A stretch of DNA of 64,000 nucleotides from contig NC_092673.1 of NCBI RefSeq assembly GCF_964355755.1, positions 29,331,001 through 29,395,000 of the forward strand, in the 5' to 3' direction. The stretch comes from Antedon mediterranea (taxonomy: Eukaryota > Echinodermata > Crinoidea > Comatulida > Antedonidae). The position numbers and the translations under genes are program-made. Under the pieces are notes generated by a model. It ran no database searches and had not been told where the DNA came from. It worked only from the letters and a program-made list of their open reading frames with translations. Shown piece by piece: positions 1-12,620 of the stretch; the first letter of the stretch is position 1; each line of letters opens with the position of its first letter.

Positions 1-98
1 TAGCCAATTATCTGGGGGAGCTACCTCTCCCATGGGGCATATGCCGGGACAAAGCATGCATAAAAGCATATGTGCAGTTTGTGGAGACAGAGCATCAG
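1..98 (+). CDS. RXR: RXR exon: end of A/B domain and first zinc-finger cysteines (partial)
   Basis: The frame starts at base 2 and reads through a Gly/Ser/Met/Pro-rich A/B tail into ICAVCGDRASG, the first Cys pair of the RXR DNA-binding domain. The donor is CAG|GTAAGT at 99, in phase 1, splitting the Gly codon before KHYGVYSC exactly where RXR genes have a conserved intron. The exon continues to the left of the window, or starts near it; no acceptor or start codon is visible. Confidence 0.95.
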
Positions 99-2639
99 GT
101 AAGTCATTTATATTTTATGTGCATAATAGTGGTAATAGTTATTTTATACTGGTTTAATTTATCAACATAGTGTCTGGGGGATGTTTTTACATTGCAGGGA
201 ACATTTTGATTAAAAAAACATAGTTTGCATTGTGTTTTTAGCTTTACAATTTGATAAATTTTGTGCCTTTGGACCGGCCGACTCCATTCCTCTTACAAAA
301 AACCTATCTAATCAACAACACGCTTTCCCTGCTGTCGTCAGACTTTAACATGCCGTTCCGTCTGCTCCAGTAGCCAATCATTGTTCAGCATTCCACAACC
401 ATGTTAAATTAAGTCAAAAACGATATGATTCTCTGCTTGACAAATAATATCTGTATTTTAATGGTATTTTTGCATTAATACATCGTGTATTCCATTCAGT
501 AATGGAGTGTATATTATATTTAGCTGCCACATTTTATAAACACTCAAAACAAATTAAAAAAGCTCTCATTCAAATAACTTTATTTATTTTAATGGATATA
601 AAGGTAATGCATGTTTCATATTTTATATTTCGTTTGTCACGTGTAAAAAATGTTATTCTCTATCGGATGTCTTCCATCAACAAATACTTCACTATGACAG
701 AGATTTTAATTATTAAAAAAGATACGTGATTTGATTAAAGAATGCGTATGGTGGACTGCCTAACAATTAAACAAATGCGAATTAAATATGTGATTTTTCG
801 CTCCAAATAATGACGTCCTTTCAATACCTTGCATAAAATGTAATTATTAACTTATAATTGCATTATTCCTGCCAAATTGTAATGACCTTGCCGGTCAATG
901 CACTTTATGTAATACTTATTATCTTTACAAATGTCTGCAAAGACAATTATAATTGAAGGAGATAGATTCTGACTATTGTTCAATTTATTACACATTTATT
1001 TCACTATTTCTCCTCGAAAGCAACCTCTTTTAGCCCCCTTCTTATTTATGTAGCCTTCTAGTTTTATTAAGTCTTTTTATGAGTTAAGTCTAAATTATAA
1101 CTTTGTACAAAATAGAGGAGATGTCTACGGATAAACACAAGACCCCCACTAGCCTTTGTCTTATGAATTCTTGACATTTTAACTTGGCCCTTTCCTGATT
1201 AAAATACTGATATACATTAAATTGAAATACAATTTGTAACAAATTTGTACAAAACCATGATTGATTGAAAACTACCATTTGAAATGCATTATAACATAAT
1301 AATCTGTAGACATCCTTAGCCCAACAAAAATGGCGAACAACAGACCTTAGCCCCACTGACCATAGCCCAACAACCATGGTTGACCACTCTTTAAGAAATG
1401 CTGAAAACGCCCAGAATCAATGATATTGAATTCATCTTATGATGTAGGACGACAACGTAATACTACTACAATACTGTTAGAGGATTTGAACAATGCTGTT
1501 TTATCAATTGTTTTTACAGTGCTTAATGTTATAACATTGCACATTTAGTTGAAAAGCTTTATGATAGCAGTGAATGTTATGACTGTTATTGTAATAACAT
1601 TCTGAAATAACATTTCATAATGATATACTCATTATAATGAATGAAGAAAGAAACGAAATTAGTAATGTAATATTGTCTTATAATGGCAAGAAATAAGACA
1701 TTTATAATGTTAAAATCCAACAGTACACGATTCCTTTTGTAGGGAGTGAGATTATACTGTTGTATAGTACATAAGATTTATGAACAGCTCTAGGTAGGAT
1801 AATAATATGAACAGTAATAATATGAAGTTTAAGATACTGTGATATGAACAGCAAGATCTTTCTCTAAATTCAGCATGGGCAGTGAGAGATTACAGTACAT
1901 TGAAATTTTGGGTTATACTAAATTTAGCTAGCTATATTTTGTATTAATCTTAACCCCAGAAAATTTACAGTTTTTTGTTCATGGGAGACATACGTTACAG
2001 TATTTTGAGAAATTATATTAAGGGTGTAATTACGGATTATTAAGAAATAAAATTGAAAAACAGTTTGAGAGTTTAGTGTGTACACAGGACACACTGTTGT
2101 CATATAGTTGACAGATTTTATTATTCAGTTTAGACGTCCTGCCATCATAAAAATGAGACTAATATCCAGTGTAGAATTGATTTACTTCTGGTACTACAGT
2201 ACTTAAACAGTTTGTGCCAAATTATTTTATTCCAGCAGATTAAACAACTTCTGTTGTTTAAGCTGGATGAAACTTTACCTTACAACTATTTGAGAACGGA
2301 TTATAAAAATGAATATTATGACTGATTAATTCATGAATGCTCTCGAAATACGAACAAGCATACTGTACAATGCTACCGGAATCTGTTCATGTTATGAGCA
2401 AAACATTTCTATAAGCCACAGTGAATATGAGTGATTTTAAAATATTATTTTCTGCCATCAAAATGTTCTGTTTTAAAGTCTTTTTATTCTCTACATCATG
2501 TATAGTTTGTTAATGAATTTTAATGTTAATTTTATGTTGATTTTTATAAGCTGGGACTTCTGGCTTTAACGTCGTGGAACTTTATTTGCTCTTTAGAAAT
2601 CCCAGACATAACAAATAAATGAATTATATGCGGTGGCAT

Positions 2640-2775
2640 AACAGCTATGAGCGCTCACAGGCTAAACCCAGGGGCCCCAGAGCTCAAGTGGCCCCAGAGC
2701 ATGAGCAGTCCAATGCAACTATCCAGCGTTGGAGGGCCCATTAGGAGTTCTAAACCAAGGGCCTTTGCCCTGTGC
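2640..2775 (-). mobile_element. Degenerate DNA-transposon fragment (hAT-like end)
   Basis: A GC-rich island in AT-rich DNA. On the minus strand it begins CAGTAGCGTAACGCACAGGG and contains GGGGCCCCTGGG, resembling the widespread CAGTGGCGTAAC-type termini of non-autonomous hAT-like elements. The opposite end and target duplication were not found. The family call is from memory of the motif and is tentative. Confidence 0.35.
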
Positions 2776-4507
2776 GTTACGCTACTGATTATATAAAGGA
2801 ACATGCTTATAAAAATTATGGTTAATTCAATGTGTGTTAAACTTATAATAAATGTTATCGTTTCCATAATTAAAATGTTTTTATTGCGTAACAATGCGAA
2901 TAATCTACTGTATTTAAATTTTAAAAGCATTTGATCATGAATATAGTACTAAAGTACTGAGTGTATAGCTCATGAATTACTCTATCGAAAGTATACGGTA
3001 AAGTACGTATAAAAAAAAGGGTAATGATATGAATTGTATGCAAGTGATACTAAGATTTATTGTAACAGCCTCTAACTTCACCATAGGTATGAATAAAACC
3101 TTATTCTGGTAATTAGCTATTGCTGTGGTATTGGCACGCTCTTATTTTAATGTTTTCCTTGTGGCGAGGTAATGCTTGTTTGTGGTCACAATTGCATTCA
3201 TTCTGCATAAAACAGAAAAAAAAGTGCATTAAATTGACATTCACAAAAGCTATATCAAATTAATTGCTGAATTTGTTTTATATAAATGCTGGTTTTAGAA
3301 CATTAAAGACCTTAAAATAGATGTTGCACTTCAAAATCCACTAAATCTGATGTTCATACGTCATAGCAAGTACAGTAAATTGTTACTTGGTTTTATTATA
3401 ATAAAACATTAAATAAATGTTATTATCAACCCTTAAAAGTAATTTAATTAAATTTACTTAAACATACAGTATACAAATTTAGATATTCAAAAAGATGTTA
3501 GTAATAATTGGCAACAATTAGGGATGAGATTATCAATCAACAATGGCATTTACATAATACTTTTATATGCTTGAATTTAGCCTGAATTTTGGGTGTGAAT
3601 ATAACTCAGGATGGGGCACTCAATTATCATGATTCAGTTATAATGTTAAAATAAATGCTAGAAGATCAACAAGATCCAGTACATTTACTGTGTACAGTAT
3701 ATCACATTCACAAAAAATCCTAAATGTTACAGGTTTATCTGATTTGAAATAACATTGTACAGTTTCATTTGAAATGAAATAAACATGTGTTTTTGCATAA
3801 TTAGTGCACAGTAATATCAAGAGTAACACAGCAATGTATTTTGCTACAGTAGTAGCTTTAGGCAGCATCAAAGAAAGGAATAAAATTTGTAATTGGTTAG
3901 CCTAGACATCTACAACGGCAAGTTTAATTTATAAAGGCATTTTGCTAGCTTTGAAATTCAAGAATGGAAATTTTGAATATAAAAGATGACTAAAATGATT
4001 TGAAAGGTGTTATTAAATATGTTGGTATTTAACGTAACCTTGCCATTGGCTGGTAAGCAAGCACAATAAAGAAACTTCTTTTGTTCATTTTCTCACAATA
4101 TCTTCAGATTTTTGTTTCACCTGGAATAAGGAAATTGAATTGGCATTGCAGAATGTTTATTTTTTTTATTGTAAAAATAAAAAAATCCTATATTATTGGC
4201 TAACTGCAAAGAATTGTAATTATATAAGTACTAACATTTTATTTTTTAAGCTCAATTTATTATTACAATATTAAATTTGAATTTGGTATCTATAAAAAAT
4301 GTTATAATTATACAGTACTACCTGTAGTATCACTTGCACATTTTTGAAAGGTTTCTAGAATGTAAACAGAACGACCCATAAACTTCCTTACTGTATGTAA
4401 TTATACTGTAGAATAACGAATACAACTTCCTTGTCTGTTAAAGCAGAGTATAGGTAGTATTACAGTACAGTACTGTACAGTATATTCACACCTGTGTTAC
4501 AGCGGTA

Positions 4508-4720
4508 GATGGTAGTCTGGGTTCCAGACAGAGTTTTGACTTAATATAAGTATAAGATAAAAATGTTGGCACATATGGCGTTTCATACGTATACTACTTG
4601 AGGTTGTATTTTCAGACAAAAAATTGAAACGTTGACTGGTGGACTAACATAAAGGACAATAAATACAGATTCGGGGCAAGTCTAGTAGATAGCACAATTT
4701 AAAGATAAATTAGCTAAAAA
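4508..4720 (+). repeat. Dispersed repeat, copy 1 of 2 (partner at 58410-58610)
   Basis: About 200 bp beginning TAGTCTGGGTTCCAGACAGA and containing GCACATATGGCGTTTCATACG and a GGCAAGTCTAG motif. It is repeated in the same orientation and order near 58410 with moderate divergence. No terminal inverted repeats or coding capacity are seen. It is probably a piece of a longer interspersed element of unknown class. Confidence 0.6.
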
Positions 4721-5404
4721 AACAATTATTTTTGTTTCAATTTTGTTGGTTTATAATATAAAGATTATTATTTTTTATTTTCAAAAATATACTGTACATT
4801 AATTATTATACAGCAGTATAAATATATTATAATTTTCAGGTCAGTTTACTACACATATTTATTATTATTTGACAAGTGGATTCTGGGAATTTCTCTACTA
4901 ACAATGGAATGGTTGAATAAAGTTCATTTGGTTATTCTCAGTCTATCATTAACCTGGATGGTCAACCTACATTCCTGACCCACATTGAAGACCAGACTTG
5001 TGCTAATTATATCATTGAAGGATGTAAAGCTTGTTTGTTTGTTATCAGCTAAGACTGTTATAGATACTTGATGTCTTCCAGTATAATTGCTACTACTGGT
5101 CTGTACAGTAGTGCTATGTATTTGTACAGGATTTTCCTTCACTTCAAAATCCCAAATAATGTTTACCGTTAAGTCTTTAAAATGTTTTAAGAATCATATG
5201 TTTTCTGGTTATTTGCATTATTAAAACTAATAAATGTTCTAGAAATGGAGTTAAGTGGAACAACTAATGTTTGAAATATTCTAACTTTATTTGCTTCTAC
5301 TTTTTATTATTTAAAATTATTTCTCTATACAATTCTTATTTTAGAATGATTTGACATACATCATATCATCATATATTAAATATTATTAAATTTAAAGAAA
5401 AAAT

Positions 5405-5766
5405 TTATTTATTTTTTTTATTTATTCGACTTCTCACTAACTCAGTTAGTGAAGGATCTGGACCAACAGGTGGTAAACACCTCTAAAACGGTCCAGTCCC
5501 AATTTGCACAGTGGCTGTGTGTGACAGTGGCTGTGTTTGTGTGGACTAGTACACCGGGGTAACCCCCTACTCGTCTCAAAAGATGTACTAGGTTCTTTAA
5601 AGTGCGCATGAGCTATGTGTACACTGGACCTACGGTTTATAGTCCTTATCCGAGAAGACTCGTTCTACCACCAGAACCATGGAGCGAGTGAGCCTCGAAC
5701 CCTTGCCGATGTTATAGCTACGTAATTACGGTTCCACTGTCTTAACCGCTCGGCCACTCACTCGTG
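5405..5766 (-). mobile_element. tRNA-derived SINE, near full length
   Basis: Read on the minus strand, the element starts near 5766 with a tRNA-Ser/Leu-like head. Its A box, TGGCCGAGCGGTTAAG, lies at about 5741-5757 and its B box, GGTTCGAGGCTC, at about 5690-5702. A body of about 270 bp follows and ends in an A/T-rich tail near 5405-5426. This is the internal RNA polymerase III promoter layout of a SINE. The cloverleaf is not maintained, so it is not a functional tRNA gene. A truncated relative lies at 57046-57195 in the same orientation. Confidence 0.8.
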
Positions 5767-5945
5767 ACCAGTAAATTGCAGTATTGCTTGCATACAATAT
5801 TGCAAATATTTTTTTTTAGTATTATTTTATTATGGGTTTTCCCCGACCGTGTAGCCTTTTGATTTCATGACGCCCCAAACAGCTACATAAATAATTAACA
5901 TTCTTTACTGCGCACACTCAGAAACTTTTACAAAGACTGTTTTAC

Positions 5946-6191
5946 GAAACACGTAAATAATAATAAATTACAAAACTACAGGAATTGTTTTATCCAGACT
6001 ACTGAAAATTATTAATTAATAGCTGTTGAAACACAAAAATAATAATAAATTACAATACTACAGAAATTGTTTTATCCAGACTACTGAAACTTATTAATTA
6101 ATAGCTATTGAAACACGTAAATAATAATAAATTACAATACTACAGAAATTGTTTTATCCAGACTACTGAAAATTATTAATTAATAGCTGTT
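5946..6191 (+). repeat. Tandem repeat, 82 bp x 3
   Basis: Three nearly identical 82-bp units, each containing ACAGAAATTGTTTTATCCAG followed by ATTAATTAATAGCT. Unit starts are at 5946, 6028 and 6110. The high identity suggests recent duplication. Confidence 0.9.
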
Positions 6192-6419
6192 GAAAACTCT
6201 GTTGTACAAATGTGCAAGAAACCTCAATAAAAATCAACACAGGGAAATTGATTTACTGCTAATTACATGTAGCAATAAAAGCTTTAATGTTTATTTATAG
6301 TTAACATTAGGTTTTTTACATATCCTATTAAAATAATTTGTACATGATACTGTTGCTAAGCTTGCGAACATGTTCAAAAGATTAAAATCCTAGCTTATTC
6401 CATTAGATTTGGATTGGTA

Positions 6420-6645
6420 TGGGTGAATAGCCTCCTCAGAAGGCTATTGAACTCCTGTTCTGAACTACAATTGGCTTGTAAAACCTACCCCAAGGCTGCC
6501 CAGCCTACTCCAGATACGTTGTCGTCTTGTGTGCAATTGGCTAAGAAACCAAGCCCAAGGCTGTCCGCTTATTCTATATCCAGTGTGTGTCCGTTGTGTG
6601 CAATTTGCTTATAAACCCACCCTAAAGCTGCCCAGCCTAGCAAGC
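6420..6645 (+). repeat. Degenerate tandem repeat, about 75 bp x 3
   Basis: Three diverged units sharing a CAATTGGCT-TAAACC core followed by CCAAGGCTGCCCAGCCTA-like text. The small open frames over it are by-products of the repeat. Confidence 0.6.
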
Positions 6646-7630
6646 ATATTATATCATCATTGGGTAATAATATTGGTAAATACACCGATAACTACAGTAT
6701 ACTTGTTCTTGTCGATAGCTACCACTCTATCCCAACGTTCAGCAAGAGATCTTTTTCTGAAGATAAATGTGTGCTTAAGTATGCACCTTCAAGCTTTACT
6801 ACTAAGCCTTTTAAGCACTTCACTGTCAGTCTAACATTTTCACAGAGCATTAGTTATAACTCACTTCTTATGATAATTAATAGAAATGCATAATTGTTAT
6901 GTAATTTATTTTTCACAAAAATCTAATTTCTTAAGAGGTTTTATACAGTACTGTTTTTTTTATGACTGTAGGTATCCACCTCATTTTTTAAATATTTATT
7001 GTGTTTGTTGAGCTGTGATTTTGTTCTATACGGTAAAGATAAGATTTTATCTTCATTATAAAAGAATAACGAAACATGCTTGCATACAAATAGACATAAA
7101 AAGAACATCAACTATTTTATTACCATGCTTTTAGCTCCACAGACAGAATGGTGAACTTATGCAACAAATAGTAGGTTGAACTCTTGTAGGCTCTGCTAAA
7201 CAAATCAATCTGACATCACTGAATCATGACTGCTGGCTGTTGAATATGATACGGTATGCAAAACTACCTCATTGAATATTCAATATTTGTGATTTGTTCA
7301 TTGAGTATGATAAAATGAATAATGCAAATACCTTAATGAATATTCATGAATATGATAAGAATAATTAATACAAATATCCTAATGAATATTCATGAAGTTT
7401 GTGGAATACTGTATGAGCGTAAAGATTGTAAATATTGGAATTAGTCTTTTTCTAAAAGTCTTAAAATTCTGATTTGTAAGAATTTTGATTAAGATTAATT
7501 TAAGTGTATTAGTACTTAGTACTTTTTGTAGCAAGCATATTGGTTATTATGATACTAGGTTCATTCTTTGTGATTGCCGTCTAATGTACCGTACTATAAC
7601 AAATGTAAACCACAGCCATAGAATTTTGTT

Positions 7631-8713
7631 TAAGGCTATGTTCAGACCCATGGCGTTAGACCGTTTTAGCGTACAACGTTACTAGCAAGGTCACGTTACA
7701 AACCGCAGAGAAAAAAACGAGGTGTTCAGACCCATAGCGTATGATTATCGTTACAATGGAAGTACGTCATTCAGGTTGTTTCTAGTTGCATATTCATGTG
7801 CTCTTACCCACGTGTTTTCATCATTATTTCCACTGTATATAGGCCTAGATCTCAGCCCTACAATTATGACAAAATTTGCCGTAAATAAAACATACCTCAG
7901 CATTTATTTAAGAAAAATATAGTAAAGCCAAATTTCTGTTTCTATTGTTTTTATTTTGTAGTAAAAAACATTTTCCCCAGGCTCTTGTGTTACGAAAATA
8001 AAGAGCAGGCCTAATGATGAAGAAACAATTGTTTGTGATTAGTCTATCCAGTCCAGTCAAAGATATATATTCTTTGGTCCAGTCGGTTGAAAATAACCCT
8101 TAACTTGCTAATAAAAGGGACACAGCTCCCCTTGTTTGTTTACTGAATTTTTTAGGAGTTAGGGGGTTTTCAGCATTAAACTTGTCCAGTCTAGTCTGCC
8201 TTGTATGAATGAAAGTGACTTGATGTCCCACGCCAGTTTTTAGCTTGAATGAAATGCGTGAATGGCTCAAGGCCTAGCTAGGCCTAAAAGCGGATGGGAT
8301 CGTAGTCTCTATGTTTAAATACAAGGTGCATGTATTTATGTTTATTTGTTAGAAAATATAATGGTAATCCGTTGATAGTAGTTTGTAGCCTTTGTAACAG
8401 TTGTATTTGTAGTGTAGTTAGGCCTTATTTATTCTGGCCTTTTTGTTATTGAAATCCATCTCACACATTGACGATACAAGATGTCAGCCTAGGTCAAACC
8501 TTGTTTCGCGTCATAACAGGAAACGTTCTGATTGGATACAACGTTGACTTACAGTAGCGTCGTACGCTAAAACGGTACTATCAACCGTTTTCCACTACAA
8601 CGCTACAACCGTTGTACGACGCGTTGTACGCTAATCCCCAACTGTTCAGACACACATTCTTTTAGCGTCGTACGCTAAAACGGTCTAACGCCATGGGTCT
8701 GAACAGGGCCTTA
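7631..8713. mobile_element. 1.08-kb non-autonomous DNA transposon with long inverted termini
   Basis: The left end TAAGGCTATGTTCAGACCCA continues into TGGCGTTAGACCGTTTTAGC. The reverse complement of the right end gives the same series, starting TAAGGCCCTGTTCAGACCCA. The inverted match covers about 45 bp with few differences. Palindromic GTACGACGC/GCGTCGTAC words recur near both ends. No transposase frame is visible inside, so the element would need enzyme in trans. The superfamily is not assigned. Confidence 0.75.
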
Positions 8714-9329
8714 GAAGATAAATTGTATTATTCTGTTAATGAATAATTCCTTTTTCAATTCACCTTCTTCAGTGTGTCGTATATTAACGATTAATACAAA
8801 CCTATTTTTATTACAATAGAAAAAGGCGATTTGACATAGGAGTATTTTAAAATTTTAAGTAGAATAATTTGCATGATAACTTACAATAATGCACTTTAGT
8901 GTTATTAACATAATATTTCATTAGAAAATAGATGTGGACCTAGTTTAAAATGCTAGTTCACAAAGACCTTTGCTTTGTAAAATAATATGTTGATATCATA
9001 TAAACTTGGAAATGACCCACTTGTAATAACTGATGATATAAGTACAGTTGGTTAAAACTCGTCATGTGTTTATCATCGTAGAATATATTCATCTCATCTA
9101 CAGTAGTATTTAATGTCCCTCTTCAAAATACTTCTTATTTTACCTCATTACTATTTTCAAGCTTAATTACCATGGAAACCAAGATGCAATGCTCACTTAA
9201 GGAAGAACATAGTGACTTATAACATTAAAAATGTTTTCATTTTTAGTTGCTTTAATGTACAGTTTTCTATGGATATTTCTATTGTTTTTAAATTTGTTTT
9301 ATAATGGCACACACAAAGTCCAAAGTTTT

Positions 9330-10040
9330 CATTCCAAAGTTTTCTTCCAAATTCTTCCAAACTCTCCTCCCAAACTCTGCGTCCAAACTCTTTTCCCAAA
9401 CTTTTCTTCCAAACTCTTCTTCCAAACTCTTCATCCAAACTCTTCTCCCAAACTCTTCTTCCAAAACTCTTCCTTCCAAACTCTTAATCCAAACCCTTCC
9501 TCCTAAACTCTTCGTCCAAACGCTTCCTCCTAAACTCTTCGTTCCAACTCTTCTCCCAAACTCTTTCTCCTAAACTCTTCCTCTAAAACTCTTTTTCCCA
9601 AACTCTTTCTCCCAAACTTTTATCTCAAACTCTTCTCCTAAACTCTTCTGCCAAACTCTTTCTCCTAAACTCTTCGTTCCAACTCTTCATCCAAACTCTT
9701 CCTCCAAACAATTCCTCCTAAACTCTTTGTTCCAACTCTTCATCCAAACTCTTTGTCAAAACTCTTTCTCCCAAACTCTTTTTCCCAAACTCTTTTTCCC
9801 AAACTCTTCCTCCCAAACTCTTCCTCCAAACTCCTCCAAACTCTTCCTCCAAACTCTTCCTCCTAACTATTCGCCCCAAACTCTTCCTCCCAAACTCTTT
9901 TTCCTAAAATCTTCCTCTCAAACTCTTCCTCCCAAACTTCCTCTCCTAAACTCTCTTTCCGAAAGTCTCACAAATATTCAGCAAAACTCTTTCTCCTCCA
10001 AACTCTTCCTCCCAACCCTGCATTTAAACACTTCCTTCAA
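9330..10040 (+). repeat. Pyrimidine-rich minisatellite, CCAAACTCTTCCT family
   Basis: About 700 bp built from a 12-14 bp unit close to CCAAACTCTTCYT (dozens of copies). C, T and A dominate the plus strand and G is nearly absent. Length variation between units keeps breaking the reading frame. Open frames on either strand here (NSSSKLF-like and EEFGRRVW-like) are repeat artefacts. Confidence 0.9.
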
Positions 10041-10676
10041 ACTCTACCTTATCAATGGTTGTAGTACAAATTCACCATCTTAAACTCAGCTGCCATGCAT
10101 TAATTTCTAACCTGAGGTGGACAACAAGATTTTATGTCCATCCCATGGGAGGAAGTATATAATATTATTGCTGTACTTCTCATGGGGTTCACATTAAACA
10201 ACCAATGTAATAACTTATCCTGTCATTGGAACAATTGTCAAACTATGTCTTATATTTAATGTGATTTTCAACAACACATGTGTAATTTTTAATGACATTT
10301 AAATATTGATTAATTGTTATTCTCAGTTTTACCACCCATTTTGAAGAAATTTCTTCGGTAAAATGATACTGCTTCATCTTTAAAATCATAATTAAATGAA
10401 CCTTATAATTATTGCTTACATTACAACCCCTACTTAGTATTATACTAACTGACAGGCTTAAATACACTGAATATATAGTATATCTGTATCAATAACAAAA
10501 ATAACAAACATTTTTTTGCAGGAGTTTTGTTTCGCCTTTGAACTTGTTTAGGATTCATTACTGTAAAGGCTATACTACAAAATAATAATGTTATTATTAA
10601 AATTGATTGTACTTGAGTACCAGTGTATCAAAAATATATTTTGTGTTAGTATGATGCTATATAACATATATTAATA

Positions 10677-10851
10677 CAGGGAACATTTTCGCCAGTGTAG
10701 CATAGCAAAAAGCTATACAAAACAACCTTATTGCTACACATTTTGAAAATTGTGTAGCAAAAAATACAATACAAAACTATGCTTTTCGACTTAAAAATCA
10801 GTTTGATTAGCAAAATTGCTAAACAAAATTTTTAAATAACATTTTTCCCTG
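10677..10851. mobile_element. 175-bp hAT-like MITE with target duplication
   Basis: The ends are CAGGGAACATTTTC and, on the opposite strand, CAGGGAAAAATGTTAT. A 7-bp direct repeat ATTAATA flanks both ends (10670-10676 and 10852-10858). CAGGG termini with a 7-8 bp target duplication fit the hAT superfamily. Confidence 0.65.
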
Positions 10852-12471
10852 ATTAATATAAATGTTATGTACTGATGTCATATTAATAAAAATGTTGTAT
10901 CTACTGTATGGTAGAGATAAGTATAGAAATAGAGAGAATCAATACTAGATCTAGATGCTGTATCGCAGGTGCTCCTGTTGGTACAGTAGTTATATTAAAC
11001 CAGGCCAAGTAATTTTCAATGTACAGCCATGCCTGCTGCATAGCAGTATTAGAGACACGTTTTCTACACTTATGTTGTTATGAGCTGTAGGGAGCTGAGC
11101 CTAGCAATTACGCTCCAGCTGTTCCATCCAGATTGGATTCCTTTCACCATGGAAATTTGATCTCTTTACCCAATCCGACAGCCTAGCCAGATCATATTCA
11201 TAACAGCTCATGCATACATTATGCTAACCAGGTTTGGCAGTGGCGTCATCATTTGCAAATGGTACCATGATTTTATATATTGCCTATTAATGCAGGTTTA
11301 CAAGCATTCTTTTTTTTCTCATCGTACAAGTTGTGGGTTGTAGTTATACCTACTTTAATGATACCATGGTATATTAGATTGATTGATTTTTTTCAACACA
11401 ATTTTTCTGTTTGTACAAATTGTTACTAGCTACAGTATAGATAATATACCAACTGTTATAAAAAGTTATTGATCGTTAATATCTTGCATGTTGTTGTGTG
11501 GCTAATAAATAGCATACAATTCTTCCAGTAGTCAGTAGACTGTGAACTATGTTAATCTACAGAAATAGCGCTTGGTAATATTTTACAACAATGTTGGATT
11601 ACCCTATGATGTTTTCACATTTTTCAGTTATTAACAAGGTTACTTTAATTTCAAATAGAAATTAAAATACCTAATAGTTTTAAAACAACACACTGTATAC
11701 TAAGTAATACCACAGTCATGTACACTACATGGTGAATCCTTTTTCAGTTTAAATTTTATTTCATTCAGTATAATATTATTACTAATACTACCATCATTTT
11801 AAAATGAACTCACAAATTCACTATTACTGTAGTTACATGTTATATAATCTTAAAAAATGCCTATTAATCTGTACAATTGGCATTGATATCATGGATTTCT
11901 GAAAAATAGACATTAAGCTATCCAAAAATGTATGGTAGTATTTGCCACCAATTTGATACTGCTTTCGCAAATAAACTGGCCATGGATTATAATGTGATTT
12001 TTTTAAAGGTTTATCTTTGCTATAGCATACTTTTTGTTTGGACCAATATTGAGCACTGTGGCTATGTAGATACATTCATTTTAAATTGTAATATTATTCA
12101 TATTACTGTAGGTAGACCCTTTTCCTAATTGTCCAACCATCTGCACCTTACCCTGAGGCAATCCGCCCTTGACATTCTGCCTAGAAATTGCATTCTGTTC
12201 AAGTTCGTTACAGTCGTACTTCACATGGATGTAATTGTAATTGTACTTTTGCTCATAACACCAAAAATTGTAAGTTGTATACCAACTACATATCTAGTCT
12301 TTGAAATATTTAATGGCTGGTCTACTACTTCTATAGTACTAATATCTACTCAGGGACAAGTGTGTTTATTCAAATTCTATTTTTTTTAAGTAAATTTATT
12401 TTGGTAAATCTTGCTGGCAAAATCAGCGTTGGCAGAACACTGGACATAACAAATGTGTTACTACTAATAAA

Positions 12472-12620
12472 GATCTGTCTACACTATCAAACTAGTTTGA
12501 CAGAAAGTGTGATGTGTCCAAATATAGTAGTGATATGCCCAAATACAGGTATGGTAGTGATATGACATCATCATGTCCAAATTGTTTTGTCCCATAAAGT
12601 TTGATTAATAGTGTCGACAG
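12472..12620. mobile_element. MITE, CTGTCTACACTATCAAACT family (copy a)
   Basis: Starts AGATCTGTCTACACTATCAA and ends with the inverted form ATAGTGTCGACAG. The interior holds CCAAATATAGTAGTGATATG repeats and the ATGACATCATCATGTCC palindrome seen in the other copies. Confidence 0.8.

Noticed and set aside
502-729. 75-codon open frame near the start of RXR intron 1
   Set aside because: AT-rich, no bias or family resemblance, and inside an intron; expected by chance.
5690-5766. A tRNA-Ser or tRNA-Leu gene on the minus strand
   Set aside because: A and B boxes are present, but acceptor and anticodon stems do not pair and a 270-bp SINE body is attached; called a SINE head.
9217-10083. Overlapping open frames of up to 118 codons on both strands (SSKLF / EEFGRRVW repeats)
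   Set aside because: They coincide with a pyrimidine-rich minisatellite whose unit length drifts; the frames follow repeat register, not codon constraint.
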